Shown: positions 53,331-64,000 of the stretch, piece by piece
Numbering within the stretch: the first letter of the stretch is position 1
Layout of the letters: each line of letters starts with the position of its first letter
Assembly (NCBI RefSeq): GCF_003597395.2
Contig: NC_133771.1
Coordinates: forward strand, 139,566,027-139,630,026
Direction: 5' to 3'
DNA length: 64,000 bases
From: Chelonoidis abingdonii
Taxonomy: Eukaryota > Chordata > Testudines > Testudinidae
Position numbers and translations under genes: made by a program
Notes under the pieces: model-generated
Seen by the model: only the letters and a program-made list of their open reading frames with translations
Told to the model about the DNA's origin: nothing
The model's database searches: none

Positions 53331-56300
53331 AAACTGAAAAATAACATGGCTTACTTTCATTTTGTTCTCAACAGCCCTGCTGTTCCTGTTGAAAGCATGA
53401 TTAGTGATGCAACAACCTCCGTAGAGAGACAGTCTCAACCTGCAATGCAAAAGCAATTTAAAAGCAATCAGTCATCTATTACTTTTCTGAGGCAGTAACC
53501 AGCAACATGTAACTGATTACTCTTTGGACTCAGTAATTTGTGATAAGACTATTGCTTTTTCAAAGCAACTTGAACAAGCCTGTATCCTGAACACTGATCA
53601 AACACTTTGCTGTTTCCTTCAGCAACATGATAAGATGTGGGCTGACCTCCTCCCCAATCTGAAACACATCCAGCAGTGGCTGCAGCATTCACCTTATCTC
53701 ATACTCAATGGGCAAAGGAAAGTTATTAGATTTTGTCAGTGTGGACAATCTAGTGGTATCACTTACAGCGTTAAAGACCCTTCCCCTACCTTTCTATGGG
53801 AGGGCAACTCAGGCAGGCATGGTGAACGATTCCAAAAAACAGGCCATTTAAATGAAAGATGAATAGGGAAAAACAAGAAGAAAGAAATGAGCTCTCCTTT
53901 CTATTTATTTATTTTTGCACATTTACCATACTCTTGAGCCTTGTCTTGGTTGGGAGAGAAAAGCCAAGCTGAAGTCACATTACATGAAACTGTTTAGGCT
54001 GTAAAGTCGTTTCTGATATTCAGTCTATTAATAAGTGAAGGGCAAATTTTTCCACCTTATATCATAGCACTTGTGCAATGACCCATAGCCAATCCAAAAA
54101 CATTTGAAGTCTTTAAAAAAATGTTTTTGGACAAAACAATTCAGCCACATAAAGATACGGTCTTTATTAAAAACAGCAGCGACTGAAACAGGTATGTCCT
54201 TTAAACCACCCTACATTATAGCTATACATTTCTGCATAAGTAAGGCATCTATTAAAACAAGTACTTGGACAGGGTATGACGTTGAAGTGATTCGTCTGTG
54301 CAACCAAAAAAAACCCAAACCACAATGAAGTCCTGATTGTTAACTATTGTGCAAAGACCTAAGGTAGATCCTTCCCATCAATTAAAATAAGCCCCAAAAT
54401 ACTGCTGAAGTCGGGGAAAAAGGAACATGTTTACTCCTGAGGGAAAACTGACTCCCCATGATTCACTGTAGTCTGTGAAAAAAAGTACATGGAGAAGCAA
54501 TCTAAACAATGGAGCTGCTCACACCCTCTTCGGTATAACCCATAATCCACAAGTCACGTGTGCACATGACCCATAGTTTGGCCAGTTCAGGTGCCATGCA
54601 TAGCAACCAGTTAGCTGCCCTGTGCACTGGCACAGCTTTCTTTCCAATCTCCCCCATGAAGCAGAAATGTCATGCGCAAGTGATCTCTCTCTCTCTCTCT
54701 CTGTGTCACATACACACACACTCTTCTCCTGCCAGCCTGCCACAGATCCATACAGTTCATTCTAATCCAGCTCTGAATGAGAGCTCCCATAAGGAGGCAG
54801 CAGAGCAGTGTCCTGCTGAATGAGGGGGCAGGAAGGCCACTTGCACCTCTTCCTTCCTGGACTGGAGGGCCCTATGGATCTACTTTACAGAATTCCTGAA
54901 GGCTCAAAATGTGAGATATGGGCCAGCTGACTATTCTCAATAACAAGAGCCAAAGGGGAAGTTCTGAGCCACAGACATCCTCCCTCTCCACACAGGACTG
55001 CTTATGTGAAAGGAGATTGTGGCCTCATAGACAATGGGGTTCAACCTGTCTGAACATGCAAGAAAAAAATGAAATGTGCTCATCTGGTATGAAGCAGGTG
55101 ACTTTCTCAAGAGTTAGCTTCAGGATTGTGTGGAATTAAAAACCCAAGGGAACCTGAAGGGCTGCAAGCCCAGGTTAAATCAACCCATCCAGTTTGGTTT
55201 GCAAAACCCACATCAATTGAAATTAAGAAGGTTTCAGAACATTAGTGAGAGGAGGGAGGGCACACACTGAATTTTCATATACCATGAGAAGGGAAGAAGA
55301 ATGATCAATGAGCAAAGACAGAACCTGCTGGTGCAAAACGTTCATAAACAGTCCAGTTGCTCTGGCATTCTGAGCACAGTCTATATTTAAGACAGAGCAA
55401 GTTAGCTTTAAGCCTGTTTTTGGTTATATTACTCAGGAATATTGAAAGATGGGTACAGAAGAACATAACAGGGAAGTTGGCAAGGATTTGCATTGCCCAT
55501 TAACAAAAAAGAGCACTGGGTAAATCTCAGAAGATTTAGCAGTTGCATTGAGTTAAACACCCAGCTTCACATCCAATGCTTATCTTAAACTCTTGGGTCT
55601 GCAAAATTGGGTTAGAAATAAAATACAGGCTTCTTTGGATTATGCGTGGCGTTTGATAGGTTAGACAGGAGGGAGAAGGATCAATCATGCCATGGATCCA
55701 AGCTGAGGTTTTGGGGTTAACCCTTTTTTAACCTGTGCTGGTAGAAATTGGAAATATTGTTTAAGTAGCATTTGAAAACTTAGTGGAGGAAGGAGCTCAT
55801 TATGGCACAATATAAAGACCCCCAGGCTGGTCAAGGGGGTATGATACTCTGGGGAGAGCCTACTTCCTTCCCTGTCCACCCAAGAATGCCATGATACGGA
55901 GGGGCTTGTCGGAAGGAAAAGCCTAGAATGCTCTTTCTGGAAGATCGGGTTAATCATCTGGGAGATGGCAGTACATGTAAGAGGAAACAGTCAGGCTCAT
56001 CATAAAGTCTTAAGCTAAATCTTTCCTTCATTTCTGGTGCTTAAATTCTTTCCCAAGCCTGGATTGGGTCTGCTCAGTATTGTAAGACCCACAGGGATCC
56101 ACACTCTGTGCATTGTGGTACAGAGCTCAGTAGGACACCAGATAACTATACAGTGGAGGTCAGTACCCTTCATTCAAGTTAGATGGCAGGGTCCTGTCTT
56201 CCCCATAGTTCTTTATAAAATTACACAAAACCATCAACTTACAGTAAATCCTTCCTGATTAAAGAATTTAAAACTCTGCAGTTAGTCAAGCTGACTAAAT

Positions 56301-58587
56301 GAATAAAACTTGTAACAAACAGTTTTATCAAAATGTTTACATTTCTGCTGAACAGAGATTCATGAGACTTTGAATTGCAAAGTAAACAGGTTTTCATGAG
56401 AAGATTAAAAAGAGGATTCTGAACATTAATCACGTGAAAAATTAACCAGCACAACATGCACTTGTTTAAACAAAGGAATGCACAAATCTGTTAATTTGAA
56501 GTCACATCCCCTGGCACATCTCTTACACTTTCTAGAAATAAAGAAATCTTTTACCCAGAAGCACCAGTAGCATTTCCTAATGTGCAGTTACAAAGGAGTA
56601 CATTGTATCATTTTGCACAGGAATCTTTTTCTAAGGCAAAGTGCAACAAGAGGTCATGGAATGCCAGTAATAGACCTACATAACTTTTTGCCTGATATAG
56701 GGCATTTCACTAAATATTATAATCAAATAAAACTAACTGACTGAACTCTTTGATCTGAATGTGGGTATAGAAGAAACACTTCTCACAGACCACAAGATGT
56801 GAAACTTTCCATAGCGGTCCAACAGGACTAGAGTAAATCAGAATGATTTCAGAATGGTTAAAAAAAGAATAACTCCTCTTATATAAAACCACTTAATTTT
56901 AGTCTCTCAGATCCTTTTGTAGAGAGCTATGGCAATCACTGTGTCAAGGGTCTGCTTACATGTAATAGAAGTTTCACTTACTAACAGTAATAATAGCATA
57001 CTCATATTTACATTTTTTGCCTGGTGATGCTTTAGAGTTTTCAGCAAAAGTCCTTATTCAGATAAAGAAACTCACTAACCTGACAACAGGGCTGGTCTAA
57101 GAATTGGATGTAGCACCCTTGCTCAAGGTTGTTGCATTTAATTTATAGACTATATATAAACCTGATCTGAATATTGCTACTGATGGAAACAGTCAGTCAT
57201 CAGAGATCTGATCTAGTAAAATGAAGGTTGCTATAACTCAGAATGTCATCTTGTAGTCTAAAGAGATAACTCCTAGGAGAACCCGATTTAGAGAGAGACA
57301 ATTCAAGACAAAAAACATGCAATAAGAATGGAATAATCCAAAATCTCAACTGTACTTTTTGAAAGTTGTGATGTTGAAAAGTGAACACAACATTCCCTAT
57401 TACACACATCCCAAATGAATATAACCCCTTGTTAGGAATTAGAGCTTTGAATTATACACAGAGAGATTATTTTAAACACTGTGAATGTGCAAGCAAAATT
57501 AAGAAATAATAGAAATATACATTTCCCTTTTCATCTAAAAACATGACACACAATGAATTATTTAAAATTAACATTTTTACAACAAGTTCTGCTAACAAAG
57601 TTAGAAGTGGAATTCACCCTCCCACCCTATCCTCCCTGCCAATGTTTCATTCTACTAAGAATTTTTCTTTTCTTTCTATGTGGTGGAGTGGAGAATATGA
57701 GACTAAATTAGTTTAAATGGTTTCTGGCAGTTCTTTTTGCTGGCCAGCAGCTTCATTATTTTTTTTTTCATTCATGTGTCCTAGAACAATCCTGAAAGGC
57801 ACAAGTCTTACTTTGGCACACAGAATACATTAGTAAAAGAGGATGATTGAAAGACTCTATTTTTGATAGGTCTACTGATGGTACAAGTAGTGAATGATGC
57901 ATTTCTTGTGGGGAGTGAGGGGGCAGAAGAGTGTAGTTAAGAGACCAAATATAAAACTAGCACACATTATGAAAACCACTATGTTGGGGTGCAATGCAAT
58001 GATGTACTTATTGTTAAAGGTACCTTATCATCTTGTCTGAAAACTGTGCCCTTGCTTTTGTAACAACATAGCTGATGGGAGCTGTTACTTTCCTTAGAAG
58101 TCTTCCTTGCAGCCTGAAAGCTTTTATAATGGAGTCAGAAACTACCCAGCTGGGTCTTCTTATATTTGATAGAATGGTGTGAACTTTGAACTTAGAACTC
58201 TGGCCTTTTGGGAAATGTAGTTTAGTAACAGGGTGGCAATTTTGTTGTGGTTCTGCCACTGGTTAAATTAAATAATGTAATTTTACTACGGGATTTTTTG
58301 TATGTCAAAAAGTGAAGTTTCTTTCTGTTGACCTTAAGTACTGCTAGAGGTCACATAGTTGGAAGCAGACAGAAGCCTGGGGCTAGCAACAGGCTCTAAG
58401 TCAGGAGTTTCACTCATTTGTGCAGCAAATAACCCCTGATGGTGGCAGGCAGTAGTTTTTGTATGTATTACTCTTTATAAAAAGTATTAAATAGGATCTC
58501 CTTTATTTATATTGAAAGAGGGTGGAGGTGAGGAGATTTAATTCTAAACCCCACAGTAGTTTTGCTGTCAAAAGCCTCTGAAGGAAC
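53331..58587. other. Long repeat-poor stretch
   Basis: AT-rich and largely single-copy-looking. A (CT)n tract at 54684-54702 is followed by a short CA tract to 54720. The 112-codon frame at 53524-53862 shows no recognised domain and no plausible start or splice context. No RNA gene recognised. Confidence 0.4.
54684..54720 (+). repeat. (CT)n / (CA)n microsatellite
   Basis: About nine CT units, then GTGTCACATA, then four CA units. Likely length-variable. Confidence 0.85.
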
Positions 58588-58757
58588 ATCTTAGGGAGGT
58601 GGTGGAATCTCCTTCCTTAGAGGTTTTTAAGGTCAGGCTTGACAAAGCCCTGGCTGGGATGATTTAGTTGGGGTTTGGTCCTGCTTTGAGCAGGGGGTTG
58701 GACTAGATGACCTCCTGAGGTCCCTTCCAAACCTGATATTCTATGATTCTGTGATCC
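58588..58757 (+). mobile_element. CR1 LINE 3' end (plus strand)
   Basis: GTGGTGGAATCTCCTTCCTT, AGGTCAGGCTTGACAAAGCC, GGGGGTTGGACTAGATGACC, GAGGTCCCTTCCAAACCTG and the terminal ATTCTATGATTCTGTGAT are the standard CR1 3' UTR order. It is 5' truncated at about 170 bases. Confidence 0.9.
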
Positions 58758-59312
58758 TGGAACAGCACATTCTTCAGTCACACCCAACCTCAGTACATGA
58801 AGCGGTGTGCTACTGCTGTTTCCCTGGTATATCTTTGGGCACTAAAGACACTCCACAGCTGTTTAAATCTGGAGTAATTGTTAGTGAATTTGCTCGAGTG
58901 TCTTGCAGGCAGATCAAGCAGAAAGAGAGAGCTCCTTTTCCAAAAACCCTGGGGCCCATCAGAGGCAAGGAATCATTTCCAACTTTCCTTTCAAGGCTGT
59001 GGCAGTTTTTTAATGTGACTCCTGGGATTTTCAAAAGTGACCAGTGCCACAAGGATTCCTCATTGTTTTTTCAATTATTTTGGGTGCTTCTGTTTTCGAG
59101 CGTCCAACGTGACACATCTATCCTAAAGGCACTAGGTTTTCAGCAAGTGCTGAGCACTCACCTTCTGAAAAGCCTTCCCCTTTTAGGTTTCTCCAGTTTG
59201 ATATCCAAATATGCAGGCCCCCAAAATCTCTGGTGATTTTGAAAATTTGGGCTGTAATGATTAGAACTCATGGGCACAAACTAGGGGGAAGGATGAAGAG
59301 GCTCCGCTCCCT
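58758..59312. other. Non-coding stretch with an old dispersed repeat
   Basis: 59030-59230 has TTTTCAAAAGTGACCAGTGC, GTGCTGAGCACTCACC and GATTTTGAAAATTTGGGC, related to the module at 26380. The 161-codon frame at 58751-59236 lies across this repeat and is rejected as a gene. Confidence 0.4.
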
Positions 59313-59831
59313 CAGAGTGTTGCCAACTCGCATGATTTTGTCATGAGTCACATGATAATTATTAACAAAGAGTCCTGTGGCACCTTATAAACTAACAGAC
59401 GTATTGGAGCATGAGCTTTCGTGAGTGAATACCCACTTTGTCGGATGGATCCGACAAAGTGGGTATTCACCCATGAAAGCTTATGCTCCAATATATCTGT
59501 TAGTCTATAAGGTGCCATAGTACTCTTTGTTGCTTTTTACAGATCCAGACTACCACGGCTACCCCTCTGATACATAATAATTATTGTTTTCCTTAAAGCC
59601 CCAGCTCCTGGAGTCAAGTGGATATGTGATGATTTCAGCCTTCATTCTTAAAGAAAAAGTAAGTTTCTAGCTCTCGCGGCTATAGAGAAAGCTTCAAAAT
59701 GTGACCCCAGTAAAGCGGAAGGCAAATAAAAAGAACACCAAAGCTATTATTTTTACATGATTTTAAAGCCAATCTCATGGGTTTTGGTGAGCCTGACTCA
59801 TAATTATTGAACTTTGGGGTTGGCAATACTG
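59313..59831 (+). mobile_element. TIR host element, copy B, carrying a Penelope-like insertion
   Basis: Copy B starts CAGAGTGTTGCCAACTCG and ends GGGGTTGGCAATACTG, an inverted pair. It aligns with copy A (14888) in the same orientation: ATGATTTTGTCATGAGTC, CCCCAGCTCCTGGAGTCAAG, GGCAAATAAAAAGAACACC. It lacks the hAT and SINE insertions of copy A, but has its own insertion at 59364-59576. Without that insertion the element is about 300 bp. Confidence 0.75.
59364..59576 (+). mobile_element. Inverted Penelope-like / LINE 3' fragment
   Basis: Two copies of one 3' sequence face each other around 59447: AACAAAGAGTCCTGTGGCAC at the left is mirrored by GTGCCATAGTACTCTTTGTT at 59512-59531, giving arms of about 80 bases. 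The right copy continues as CAGATCCAGACTACCACGGC and CTCTGATAC, the 3' end of a repeat I associate with Penelope-like elements. The 9-bp duplication ATAATTATT is exact at 59355-59363 and 59577-59585. Confidence 0.7.
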
Positions 59832-60959
59832 CCCTTATTCTGCTGCTAATGCTCATTAATTCCTGCCCCACCTCCACCATAATTCTCCTCTCTCCTCCTT
59901 CTGCCACACTGCACTTTGCTCCATGAAGCACACTTTCTGGATAGTGAAGTGATTGGAAATGAATTATAATTGTGAGAATGGGCCTGCTGAAGGGACCAGA
60001 AATCAGCAGGTGGTTGTCCAAGAGTTCTTTGATATCAGCCACTTCCATAGAGGACAGTTACCTCAAAGAGGCTGCAGGTAGAACTGCAGATACTCCATAG
60101 TGAATCACAGTAGAATGGAATTATTGTTGTCATTATCATTCAAGTATATTGTATATTATGTGCCTATAGTTCCAATGTAGGCTGTGGTGAGTCTGTCTTC
60201 TCTCTTGGGGTTTCTGACATCAACATAACTGTCAATGGAATTATATATAACTGCATAATTCACAGCTGTGTTGCTTGTTATTTATTCTACATATTAACAT
60301 TTATAAAGATGTAAATATCTTATACTGCACATGTACTGTCAACACACACACCCAAACACACTCCCATAAATTCATATAATTAGTTTACTATTTGTTTCTG
60401 CACTTTATCTGTTTTTAGATTATTTATGTGAAAACAAAACAAATATTTTCCTCCATATTTTATGATTGTGTTTTTCTCAGTCATTTTCCCTCGGTAGTGA
60501 ATTTATTTTTACACCAGACCATTAGAGACAGGACCCAGGTTTCAAAGACAACAGATGTATCTACAAAATAGTGATTCCAATCACAGTGCTGGCAAATGTC
60601 TATATGTGCAAGGGAATACTTGCTTGCACAAGTTAATTACTATATGCACAAATATAGAGGTTTGTAGGCACATGTGTCCCTGTGGAGGCATCTATAGTAC
60701 CAGGATTTGTATTTTTGTCCCTGATATGTTTATTATATGTTGTGTTGGTAGCTCTGCCTATTAAGGTTGCCTAACACTTCCCATTGTAAGCCTCTGTTTG
60801 CAGTTGCCTTATCACTTTGCTAAACTTTGACTTCTTGGAATGACATTTTCCATTCTGGGTATCTGCCTCAGGCTGAATTTTTTGGTAAGCTTCAACTAAT
60901 ACCATTCAACCATTTCCAAGAACAAGAGTAAGGGGAAAATCCATTGTTTTACCATGTTT
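59832..60959. other. Unannotated non-coding stretch
   Basis: AT-rich, single-copy-looking, without recognised repeats, RNA genes or exons. Confidence 0.45.
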
Positions 60960-61255
60960 AAAAAAATCATACCGCAATTTCACTGAGAAGCTCTAGCACC
61001 TCCATGCTTTGGAGAAGGGTCTTGAAATTTGGCAGTGGAGTCACCCAAGTGACAGAGCTGTACCTTTCCCATTCCCATGAAAATTTGCCCAATTTTGTCC
61101 AAGTAATAAGCTTCTGAAAGCTCAGTCCACAGATGGTCGACAGAAGCTTGTTAGAGTCTGCCAGATAAATTCTCTGGAGATTCTGCCTGTACTGCTCATG
61201 CTCTAGCCACAGGATGCCACTCCAGAGCAAGATTTTCCCTTGGGGTTGCACATGA
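60960..61255 (-). repeat. Unclassified repeat, minus-orientation copy
   Basis: The minus strand reads GGCAGAATCTCCAGAGAATT, GCTTTCAGAAGCTTATTAC, TGCCAAATTTCAAGACCC and CTCCAAAGCATGGAGGTGC. These align, diverged, with the plus strand at 62150-62430. I remember this as a dispersed turtle repeat but cannot name it. Confidence 0.5.
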
Positions 61256-62074
61256 ACTTAGAGCAGGCAGACTGCCTCTCCTGTGCTCTCCATGCTCTAC
61301 GCATCTTCCAGATTCTGCAACAAATGAGTCAGGGGGTTGAATAGAAAACAGTCTCCTTTGCTACACAACTGATTTATCACAGTCCATCCTGTGAATTGAA
61401 TGAGAGGCAGGGTACTGAGAAAACTGTATGTGATCAAGTAATTAAAGACTGTATCATAATACATCTCAGAGCTGAATTATGGTTGCACAAGCACCCTTAA
61501 TTCTATCATTTCTTAATTTTTGGGTGCCTGACTTTGCAACCCTAACATTCTCTTCATATGGGCTGGGGACAGGGTTTGTGTATAATGTCCTAGGTTTTAA
61601 AAAAGCAAAATGAAAAATCAAAATTCCATCATCTGGCATCACAAAGGTCAGCACTACTAGCAGTAGTGGGTTATCATCTTCTATATGGAGGATGAGACAC
61701 ACACACACTTTTGCAAGTGGGTTTCAGAGCTATTTGCTGACTACAGAGGAATTGTGAGACTCAGAAATCTTGGGTTCCAGTCCAGGTTCTGAAGGGGAAT
61801 GTGCTCTAGTGGGCATAGATCCTTCTGCCCCTGTCCCCAGCCCCAGGCCTTACTCCTTCTGCTGCAGCGTCTCCCTGTCCCACTCTCCCCACCTCACTGG
61901 CTTTCAGTCCTCACACCCTTCTTTCTGCCTCCAGCTCCCTGTCTCAGCCACCTCTTTCCCCACCAGCTCCAGTCCCTCCATCCTCCTGCCTCAGGTCAGA
62001 ATCTTATCCTCTTAGCATTCTAGTCAGGCTGGGTCCTTCATACTGCCTGGGTGACAGCAGGGGGAGCACTGAGA
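61256..62074. other. Non-coding stretch between the inverted repeat pair
   Basis: 61765-62000 is C/T-rich and gives overlapping proline/serine-rich frames that are composition effects. No gene or further repeat was recognised. Confidence 0.4.
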
Positions 62075-62590
62075 GCACAGGAGAGACCGTCTCCAGGCTC
62101 TCAGTTCTGCTGTTTGGCACCATATGATTCCTGGTAGCTTGGAGTAGCAGTTGCAGGAACAATCCTGTTCTGCCCCTGAAGCCCTGGTCTAGAGCTTCCC
62201 CAGTGCATTTGAAATCTTCAGCGAATTTACCTGCTAAATTCCAAGAAGTCTCTACTGAGCACATGCCAACTGAGATTTTTTTCAAAGGCTTATAACTCAG
62301 CTGAATTAGGGTATTTTTTCACAGGGAACCGCAAAACGCACTTCCATGACACAAAGGTCCCCCCTGACAAATTTCAAGGCTCTGCTCCAAAGTACGGGGA
62401 AACTAGAGCTTCGCAAAGAGTTTAAGTATTTTTTTTAACATAGATACAGCGTATTTTTCTCTAATCTTGTTCATGCAAATATCACTTTTGCTGAAACTAT
62501 CCCAAAACTTTCAGCCAGCGGTAGACACATGGCATGGAAAATTTCAGCCTGAACAAGAATGACTAAAGACATATAAGCAGCCAAAAATTG
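62075..62590 (+). repeat. Unclassified repeat, plus-orientation copy
   Basis: CTTCAGCGAATTTACCTGCT, CAAAGGCTTATAACTCAGC, GACAAATTTCAAGGCTCTGC, TCCAAAGTACGGGGAAACTA and AACTTTCAGCCAGCGGTAG in order. The first part aligns with the minus copy at 60960-61255; the last 150 bases have no counterpart there. Confidence 0.5.
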
Positions 62591-62721
62591 GGTCTTATAA
62601 TAGGAAGTGTTGAGCAGCCTTAATAATAAGTGGTGCTACCAACGCTACCTATAATATTGAATTCAAGCAGAGCATCCTATAATCAAGGAAGTGAGAAGAA
62701 TGGAAGATTTGTATGTTGGAT

Positions 62722-62922
62722 TGTAGGTTCTCTGGCGTAGAGTCTGCTTTTTATTTTGGGTGCGTATAGTGCCAGACACGTTTGCCCACCATTTGAGGTC
62801 AGCAGCTTCTAACCATAAACTCTTTGGGGCAAGGACCATCGTTTTGTTCTGTGTTTGTACAGCACCTAAACCGATGGGGTCCAGGTCCAAGACTGGGCTC
62901 CACAATAATAACAATACAGAAA
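62722..62922 (+). mobile_element. Two L2/MIR-type 3' tails in tandem
   Basis: A first tail, GATTGTAGGTTCTCTGGCG...GTGCGTATAGTGCCAGACAC (62722-62780), is followed by a second, AAACTCTTTGGGGCAAGGAC, CTGTGTTTGTACAGCACCTA, CGATGGGGTCCAGGTCC, ATAATAACAATACAG (62816-62922). Each matches the same tail consensus, so one retrocopy probably inserted beside or into another. Confidence 0.65.
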
Positions 62923-64000
62923 AAGATTCCTTGAGGTGAGCTTGGGATGTTGCTACATAGATCTAATTTATCCAGGAAAAACTTAGCTACTAGAGCAACG
63001 GGAGCCTTAGCACACCCTAAGGTAGGCCGATAATTGTGTTATTAAACAGAGAGACTATTCTTTCCATAGCCCAGGATGCTTTCATTGCAGTTTAATGATA
63101 CTACAGCATGACTAACAGTGACACACAACACTCATTTAACCTGTCTGTCACTCTCTGCTGAACATTTACTCCTCCCACCACTTCTCCCTTTGTTACACAA
63201 TCACCATAAAAATAGATCCTCCCCACAAACCACTCACTCCAGTCCTGTGTCATCCCCACACTCTCTCCTGCTCAGCTACTCATCCACACCCCCAACTCTC
63301 TGTGGTGTACTTGTTGTGAGGAACTAACCCTCCAGCCCAAATGCACCACTTTGTCGCATGCGGTCTCAGGCTATAAGGGCCTTGCAGGCCGGAAAACCTG
63401 ACTTCACTGTCTTACATACGTCAGGGTGAGTTTCTGTCAGGAAATGAAGTGCCTTTAACCATATGAGAAGCACATGTGATCCTCTGCCACTTCATTTTCA
63501 AAGCAGGGGCTGAGCATCCGTTTTTTAGACATGAGTAAGAGTGATGAGGCAATCCTGTGGGTTGACAGCTTGGGCCACTTCTTCCTTCTACCTAGTGCCT
63601 TTTTCAAAGAAACCTCTCTAACACTGTAGTAATCAGCCACACAGACCTGGGGGGGCCTTGAATTATCAGAGTTTTAGAGATCCACACAATAACTACCAAG
63701 CAATGCCTCATCATGCACTGTGGTGTCTGCAGCTCATGCACTGAAGGTGAGTCACATCTCTCTCTAATCTCCCCACCCCACTCCTCAATCCCTCCCCATC
63801 TTTCTCCTTTATCTCCTGTTTTAAAGTCTTTCTCACTCCTCACTCTGTACATGTTTTTATTCTTTTGGTGGACAAGAGTCTCAGCAGAGCTTCGTTATTT
63901 TATAGGTAACAAGGTTATAAAGTATAAAACTGCTGAAAATGCCTTAGCCAGCAAATCTTCTCCATTCCCCCCCCCCACATACCCCTTCAAAGTTCACACG
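62923..64000. other. Unannotated non-coding end of window
   Basis: No recognised repeat, RNA gene or exon. C/T-rich patches lie at 63120-63300 and 63760-63850, and a C-run near 63968-63977. Confidence 0.45.

Noticed and set aside
58751..59236. 161-codon plus-strand frame
   Set aside because: It begins in the CR1 3' end and runs through an old dispersed repeat; no domain, signal or splice context is visible.
1..64000. CRISPR arrays, operons, riboswitches, phage or plasmid features
   Set aside because: No regularly spaced direct repeats, no prokaryotic gene structure, and the repeat content is vertebrate throughout.

Overview
This window is animal nuclear DNA, almost certainly from an amniote and most likely a turtle. 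I see no bacterial-style operons, no long open reading frames and no spliced gene I can support. Instead there are dispersed repeats of families I recognise from memory as abundant in turtle genomes: CR1 LINE 3' ends, tRNA-headed SINEs with CR1-like tails, L2/MIR-type CORE-SINEs, several short hAT elements, 2-kb PIF/Harbinger-like elements and one inverted Penelope-like fragment. The turtle assignment is recognition without a database search. No host protein-coding exon could be defended, so the window is probably intergenic DNA or the inside of a very large intron.

Layout. 1-5 kb holds an L2/MIR-type SINE, a MIR relic split by a hairpin repeat, and a 1.46-kb terminal-inverted-repeat (TIR) element full of tRNA-like modules; a CR1 3' end lies near 4.8 kb. 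5-12.5 kb is mostly old, unrecognised sequence with one truncated hAT copy and two AT-rich repeats. 12.27-14.6 kb is a Harbinger-like element inserted into an L2-like LINE. 14.9-15.8 kb is a nest: one TIR element carrying both an hAT copy and SINEs. A third copy of that hAT family sits at 19 kb and an unrelated hAT at 20.1 kb. 23.1-25.7 kb has an hAT and two minus-strand CR1 copies, one with a reverse-transcriptase remnant. The second Harbinger-like copy fills 27.7-29.7 kb. 30-37 kb contains short DNA transposons and a GC-rich repeat. 38.5-48 kb is the most repeat-poor stretch and includes the best candidates for conserved non-coding DNA. 48.3-52.7 kb is dense again: a palindromic hAT nested in another TIR element, an LTR-like repeat, three further hATs and a 100-N assembly gap. 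58.6-62.9 kb has a CR1 end, a second copy of the 14.9-kb host element carrying a Penelope-like hairpin, an inverted pair of unclassified repeats, and a doubled L2/MIR tail.

The strongest results come from transposon boundaries read directly in the sequence. At least eight insertions have matching target-site duplications, and two copies of one host element provide each other's pre-insertion (empty) sites. I found no previously undescribed functional system. The coding signals present are remnants: a MYB/SANT-like piece inside the Harbinger copies and a decayed CR1 reverse transcriptase.
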